From Peribacillus frigoritolerans_B (GTDB taxonomy: Bacteria; Bacillota; Bacilli; Bacillales; DSM-1321), in the NCBI RefSeq assembly GCF_044762665.1, contig NZ_JBIWES010000001.1, forward strand, positions 434,001 through 498,000: 64,000 bases of DNA, read 5' to 3'. Positions within the stretch are counted from its first letter, which is position 1; every line of letters starts with the position of its first letter. The notes under the pieces are model-generated. The model saw only the letters and a program-made list of their open reading frames with translations. It ran no database searches and was not told the origin of the DNA. This document shows, piece by piece, positions 60,755 to 64,000 of this stretch. The position numbers and the translations under genes are program-made.

Positions 60755-62515
60755 TTACAAAACGTTTGCATGTCCATCATAAATGACTCCACGACCTGCA
60801 TCGACCGTTATTCTTTGACCCTCCGTGAAAACCTTGGTCGCGTCCTCCGCCCCAACGATGACCGGTATGCCCAATGTAACTCCTACAACAGCTGCATGGC
60901 TTGTCAAACCGCCTTCTTCCGTAATCAACGCCGCACACTTTTCAATCGCCGGCATCATTTCGCGGTCCGAACCGATCGTAACCAATACAGAGCCTTCCTT
61001 CACTTTTTCCAAAGCTTCCTTGGCATTCTTAGCTATTACCACTTCACCTTTCGCCGATTTCCTGCCGATTCCTTGAGCCTTCAAAAGAACCTCTCCTAAA
61101 ACATGAATTTTCATCAAGTTAGTCGTACCTGTTTCACCTACAGGCACACCGGCTGTAATGACGACTAAATCCCCATGGGAAACTAAGCCAGAATGCAAGC
61201 TTTCATCTATTGCGGTTTGAAGCATTTCATCGGTAGTCGTCGCTTTTGGGCCAATCTGCGGATAGACTCCCCATGCCAATGCAAGCCTTCTTGAAACATG
61301 ATCATTGGATGTAACAGCAATGATCGGTGCTTTAGGCCGGTATTTAGAAATCATCCTTGCCGTATGACCGCTTTCTGTAGGGGTGATGATTGCCCCGGCA
61401 TTCAGATTAAGCGCGGTGTGGGCAACGGATTGACCAATAGCATCAGTGACATTATGGCGGTTCACTTTGCTTCTGACTGATAATATATCCCGATAATCTA
61501 GGGCAGTTTCAGCACGTGAAGCAATGTTATGCATCGTTTGCACCGCTTCGACAGGATAGGTTCCAGCAGCCGTTTCGCCAGAAAGCATGATTGCATCCGT
61601 TCCATCAAATATGGCATTGGCCACGTCACTTGCTTCTGCACGGGTCGGCCTTGGATTACGCTGCATCGAATCGAGCATTTGTGTAGCCGTTATGACTGGT
61701 TTCCCGGCATTATTACATTTTTTGATCATTTGTTTTTGGACCAATGGCACTTCTTCTGCAGGAATTTCCACTCCCAAGTCTCCACGTGCTACCATCAAGC
61801 CATCTGAAACTTCCAAGATCTCATCAAGACGGTCCACGCCCTCTTGATTTTCGATTTTAGGGATGATTTGAATATGTTCCGCTCCATTTTGCTGCAATAA
61901 TTCACTTACTTCAAGCACGTCGGAAGCCCTGCGTACAAATGAAGCAGCAATGAAGTCGATACCCTGTTCGATCCCAAAAAGGATATCCTGTTCGTCTTTC
62001 TCCGTTATACCAGGCAGGTTTACCGAAACTCCTGGAACATTCACGCCTTTTTTGTTCTTAAGAGTACCGCTATTCAAGATCTTCGTATGGATTTCCTTTC
62101 TTACCTCATCTATCTTCAACACTTCAAGCCCGATCAATCCATCATCCAAAAGGATTTTAGATCCTGGGTGGACATCGTGCAGAAGCCCTTCATAGGTAAT
62201 GGAGAATTTTTCAGGTGTTCCCAGGACTTCATTCATGGAAATGATGACTTCATTGCCGGCTACAAGCTCCATGGAATCATTTTCCATATTATTTGTCCGT
62301 ATTTCAGGTCCTTTTGTATCCAAAAGGATGGCAACCTGTTTACCCGTTTTTTCGCTCGCTTCTCTGATATTGCGGATTCTGGCTGCATGTTCTTCATGAT
62401 TTCCATGAGAAAAGTTAAGCCGTGCTACATTCATCCCAGCCTCTATTAATTGAACCAGCTTTTCGATACTTTCACTTGCGGGGCCAATCGTACAAACAAT
62501 CTTGGTTTTACGCAT
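60755..62515 (-). CDS. pyk: Pyruvate kinase with C-terminal PEP-utiliser domain
   Basis: 586 residues from the ATG at 62513-62515 (MRKTKIVCTIGPASESIEKL) after AAGGAGG. The barrel has MNVARLNFSHGNHEEH, the K/Mg site KIENQEGVDRLDEILEVSDG and MVARGDLGVEIPAEEVPLVQ. After the usual end at about 475 is an extra domain with TSHAA at 538-542, related to the phospho-His domain of PEP synthase and typical of Bacillus enzymes. It makes ATP and pyruvate from phosphoenolpyruvate. It is 121 bp after pfkA. Confidence 0.97.
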   Translation of the reverse strand: MRKTKIVCTIGPASESIEKLVQLIEAGMNVARLNFSHGNHEEHAARIRNIREASEKTGKQVAILLDTKGPEIRTNNMENDSMELVAGNEVIISMNEVLGTPEKFSITYEGLLHDVHPGSKILLDDGLIGLEVLKIDEVRKEIHTKILNSGTLKNKKGVNVPGVSVNLPGITEKDEQDILFGIEQGIDFIAASFVRRASDVLEVSELLQQNGAEHIQIIPKIENQEGVDRLDEILEVSDGLMVARGDLGVEIPAEEVPLVQKQMIKKCNNAGKPVITATQMLDSMQRNPRPTRAEASDVANAIFDGTDAIMLSGETAAGTYPVEAVQTMHNIASRAETALDYRDILSVRSKVNRHNVTDAIGQSVAHTALNLNAGAIITPTESGHTARMISKYRPKAPIIAVTSNDHVSRRLALAWGVYPQIGPKATTTDEMLQTAIDESLHSGLVSHGDLVVITAGVPVGETGTTNLMKIHVLGEVLLKAQGIGRKSAKGEVVIAKNAKEALEKVKEGSVLVTIGSDREMMPAIEKCAALITEEGGLTSHAAVVGVTLGIPVIVGAEDATKVFTEGQRITVDAGRGVIYDGHANVL

Positions 62516-62636
62516 AGTGTCATCCTCCTTAAGGGAAACTCGCCGCCTGTCCATCTTTTGAAGGCAGGGGGCGCAGTGTTTTAGTCTTCTTTTTAATACC
62601 CATTAATAAAAAGGGATTCCAATCGGTCAATAATGA

Positions 62637-63596
62637 TTAAATGGATAGCTCAGCGGATAATTCATACATTTTCTTGTCAATGGTATGCGGTTTAGCAAGG
62701 GCTTCGATGATATCATAATCAACAAGTTGATTTTGTTCTATTCCGACTGCCCTGCCTCCTTTTCCTTCAAGAAGCAATTCAACGGCTCTTGCCCCAAGCC
62801 GGCTAGCCAATACGCGGTCATTTGCCGAGGGAGATCCGCCGCGCTGAACATGGCCCAGGACCGTTACACGAGTTTCAAACCCTGCTTTGGCCTCAATTTT
62901 CCTGGAAATATCAACGGCACTTCCAACACCTTCAGCTACAATGATGATACTGTGCTTTTTCCCACGGTCATGTCCGCGGTTCAGCTTCCCAATCAGATCT
63001 TCTATATCATATTCATATTCAGGACAAAGAATCGTTTCAGCTCCGCCAGCCAATCCAGCCCAAAGCGCAATATCGCCGGCATCTCTTCCCATCACTTCAA
63101 CCACATAAGTCCTTTCATGGGACGTGGCCGTATCCCGAATTTTATCGATGGCATCGATGACTGTATTCAGGGCCGTATCGAAACCTATCGTAAAGTCCGT
63201 ACCCGGTATGTCATTATCAATCGTGCCAGGAACCCCGATACAAGGGAAGCCCCTTTCCGTTAAAGCTCTCGCCCCGCGGTAAGAACCATCGCCACCAATT
63301 ATGACAATGCCCTCGATACCATGTTTATTCAATTGTTCAATCGCTTTCAGCTGGCCTTCCTCCGTCTTAAATTCCGGACAGCGAGCCGTATGTAACATCG
63401 TGCCGCCTCTATGAATGATATCCCCGACCGACCCAAGTTCAAGCTTCTTTATATTTCCATTTATCAGACCCTGATACCCATGATAAATACCGAAGACCTC
63501 CATTTCATGAAAAATTGCTTTCCGGACAACTGCTCGGACTGCCGCATTCATGCCTGGAGAATCTCCTCCACTTGTCAATACACCTATTCTTTTCAT
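62637..63596 (-). CDS. pfkA: ATP-dependent 6-phosphofructokinase
   Basis: 319 residues from the ATG at 63594-63596, after AGAGGTG. ATP site GGDSPGMNA (10-18) and GGDGSYRGA (101-109; the Gly104 here marks an ATP rather than PPi enzyme), catalytic base Asp127 in PGTIDNDIPGTD, and the fructose-6-phosphate segment VVEVMGRDAGDIALWAGLAG. It commits hexose phosphate to glycolysis. The order accA-pfkA-pyk is as in B. subtilis, but here a terminator separates accA from pfkA. Confidence 0.97.
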   Translation of the reverse strand: MKRIGVLTSGGDSPGMNAAVRAVVRKAIFHEMEVFGIYHGYQGLINGNIKKLELGSVGDIIHRGGTMLHTARCPEFKTEEGQLKAIEQLNKHGIEGIVIIGGDGSYRGARALTERGFPCIGVPGTIDNDIPGTDFTIGFDTALNTVIDAIDKIRDTATSHERTYVVEVMGRDAGDIALWAGLAGGAETILCPEYEYDIEDLIGKLNRGHDRGKKHSIIIVAEGVGSAVDISRKIEAKAGFETRVTVLGHVQRGGSPSANDRVLASRLGARAVELLLEGKGGRAVGIEQNQLVDYDIIEALAKPHTIDKKMYELSAELSI

Positions 63597-63829
63597 AAAT
63601 GTCACCTCTCTACAGCACTAATCAATTTTAAGCTTCTTATATCATTGTACCCTTTTTCAAGCTTCAATAAGCAGTAACTGTTTCACTTATGCATACTTGA
63701 TGTTATAAGCCTAACCGATTCTCATCAGAAATTGAAGTAAAATGGTGTAAAACTTTACATTCTACACACAAACCATATTCTTTCTCGTTTCGGTAATGAA
63801 TACATATGCGCCCATGAAAGGATGAAAAA

Positions 63830-63858
63830 ACGTGTTGCCCCAGGCAGCACGTTTTTCC
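63830..63858 (-). terminator. Terminator of the acc genes
   Basis: Minus strand ACGTGCTGCC-tgg-GGCAACACGT followed by TTTTTTC, 16-44 bp after the accA stop. No gene lies in 63597-63829; it should contain the pfkA promoter, which was not clearly resolved. Confidence 0.8.
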
Positions 63859-63873
63859 TTTTGCAAAATGTGT

Positions 63874-64000
63874 TTATGAATGCTGTTCAACTTCCTTAGG
63901 TTCGCCCTCAGGTTGTTGTTTTGCAAATTCATATTCACCGATTTTCTTGAATTTCATATAACGCTGGTTGATAAGATCATCACTATTCAATGGCAACAGT
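63874..64000 (-). CDS. accA: Acetyl-CoA carboxylase carboxyltransferase subunit alpha, C-terminal end
   Basis: Only the last 41 codons are in the window; the reading frame continues past 64000. The peptide is LLPLNSDDLINQRYMKFKKI followed by GEYEFAKQQPEGEPKEVEQH and Ser, resembling the C-terminal helix of AccA (QRYxKFxxIG). AccA with AccD transfers the carboxyl group from biotin to acetyl-CoA for fatty-acid synthesis. The assignment relies mainly on its position upstream of pfkA. Confidence 0.75.
   Translation of the reverse strand, partial: LLPLNSDDLINQRYMKFKKIGEYEFAKQQPEGEPKEVEQHS

Noticed and set aside
62685..63263. 192-codon plus-strand frame opposite pfkA
   Set aside because: Antisense shadow of a complete, motif-bearing pfkA; no family resemblance.

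Overview
This is a 64-kb chromosomal segment of an endospore-forming, low-GC Gram-positive bacterium of the Bacillaceae. The evidence is conserved gene order with Bacillus subtilis (rnhC-zapA-cvpA-polX-mutS2, pheST, infC-rpmI-rplT, nrdR-dnaB-dnaI-ytxC-thrS, coaE-mutM-polA-phoRP, mdh-icd-citZ, pyk-pfkA-accA), sporulation genes (sspI, ytxC, ytaF, ytvI), two T-box leaders, and sigma-A/B/W promoters of Bacillus type. The intergenic repeats, a glyoxylate bypass and an added hflKC pair suggest a Peribacillus/Bacillus simplex-like genome rather than B. subtilis itself; that placement is inference. Almost all genes lie on the minus strand, so the natural reading direction is right to left.

Layout: 1-8.7 kb holds the start of lcfA, a GNAT enzyme, a 27-codon membrane peptide, a DUF350 protein, mutS2, polX, the cvpA-zapA pair and the divergent rnhC. 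A six-unit 21-bp tandem array follows. 8.9-13.6 kb holds pheT, pheS, their T-box, an rRNA/tRNA methyltransferase and sspI. 13.8-16.6 kb is a tandem family of three YflT-domain stress proteins, each with its own sigma-B-type promoter. 16.8-26.6 kb is a two-carbon/three-carbon hydroxyacid island: glcF, glcD, their CdaR-type regulator, a lactate permease, lutR and lutABC, with two exact LutR operators and a cre box. 26.6-32 kb holds an M42 peptidase, a dimeric dUTPase, ysdB (exact sigma-W promoter), a TVP38 membrane protein, ysdA, and rplT-rpmI-infC with an ATT-initiated infC and an L20-type leader.

32-38.9 kb holds thrS with its T-box, ytxC, dnaI, dnaB, nrdR and speH. 39-39.7 kb is accessory debris: a degenerate intergenic repeat and a broken IS1182-like transposase fragment lying between speH and gapB. 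39.7-50.8 kb holds gapB (with CcpN-like operators), coaE, ytaF, mutM, polA, hflC-hflK (sigma-W-type promoter) and phoR-phoP. 51-64 kb is central carbon metabolism: mdh, icd, citZ, ytwI, ytvI, aceA-aceB, fxsA, pyk, pfkA and the 3' end of accA.

Functionally, the window links lower glycolysis, TCA entry, the glyoxylate bypass, gluconeogenic GAPDH, and lactate and glycolate oxidation, with recognisable CcpA, CcpN and LutR control sites. No phage, CRISPR array, rRNA or tRNA gene was seen. The non-core signals are a family of four related intergenic repeats, one IS fossil, the YflT trio, the hflKC insertion and the short membrane peptide.
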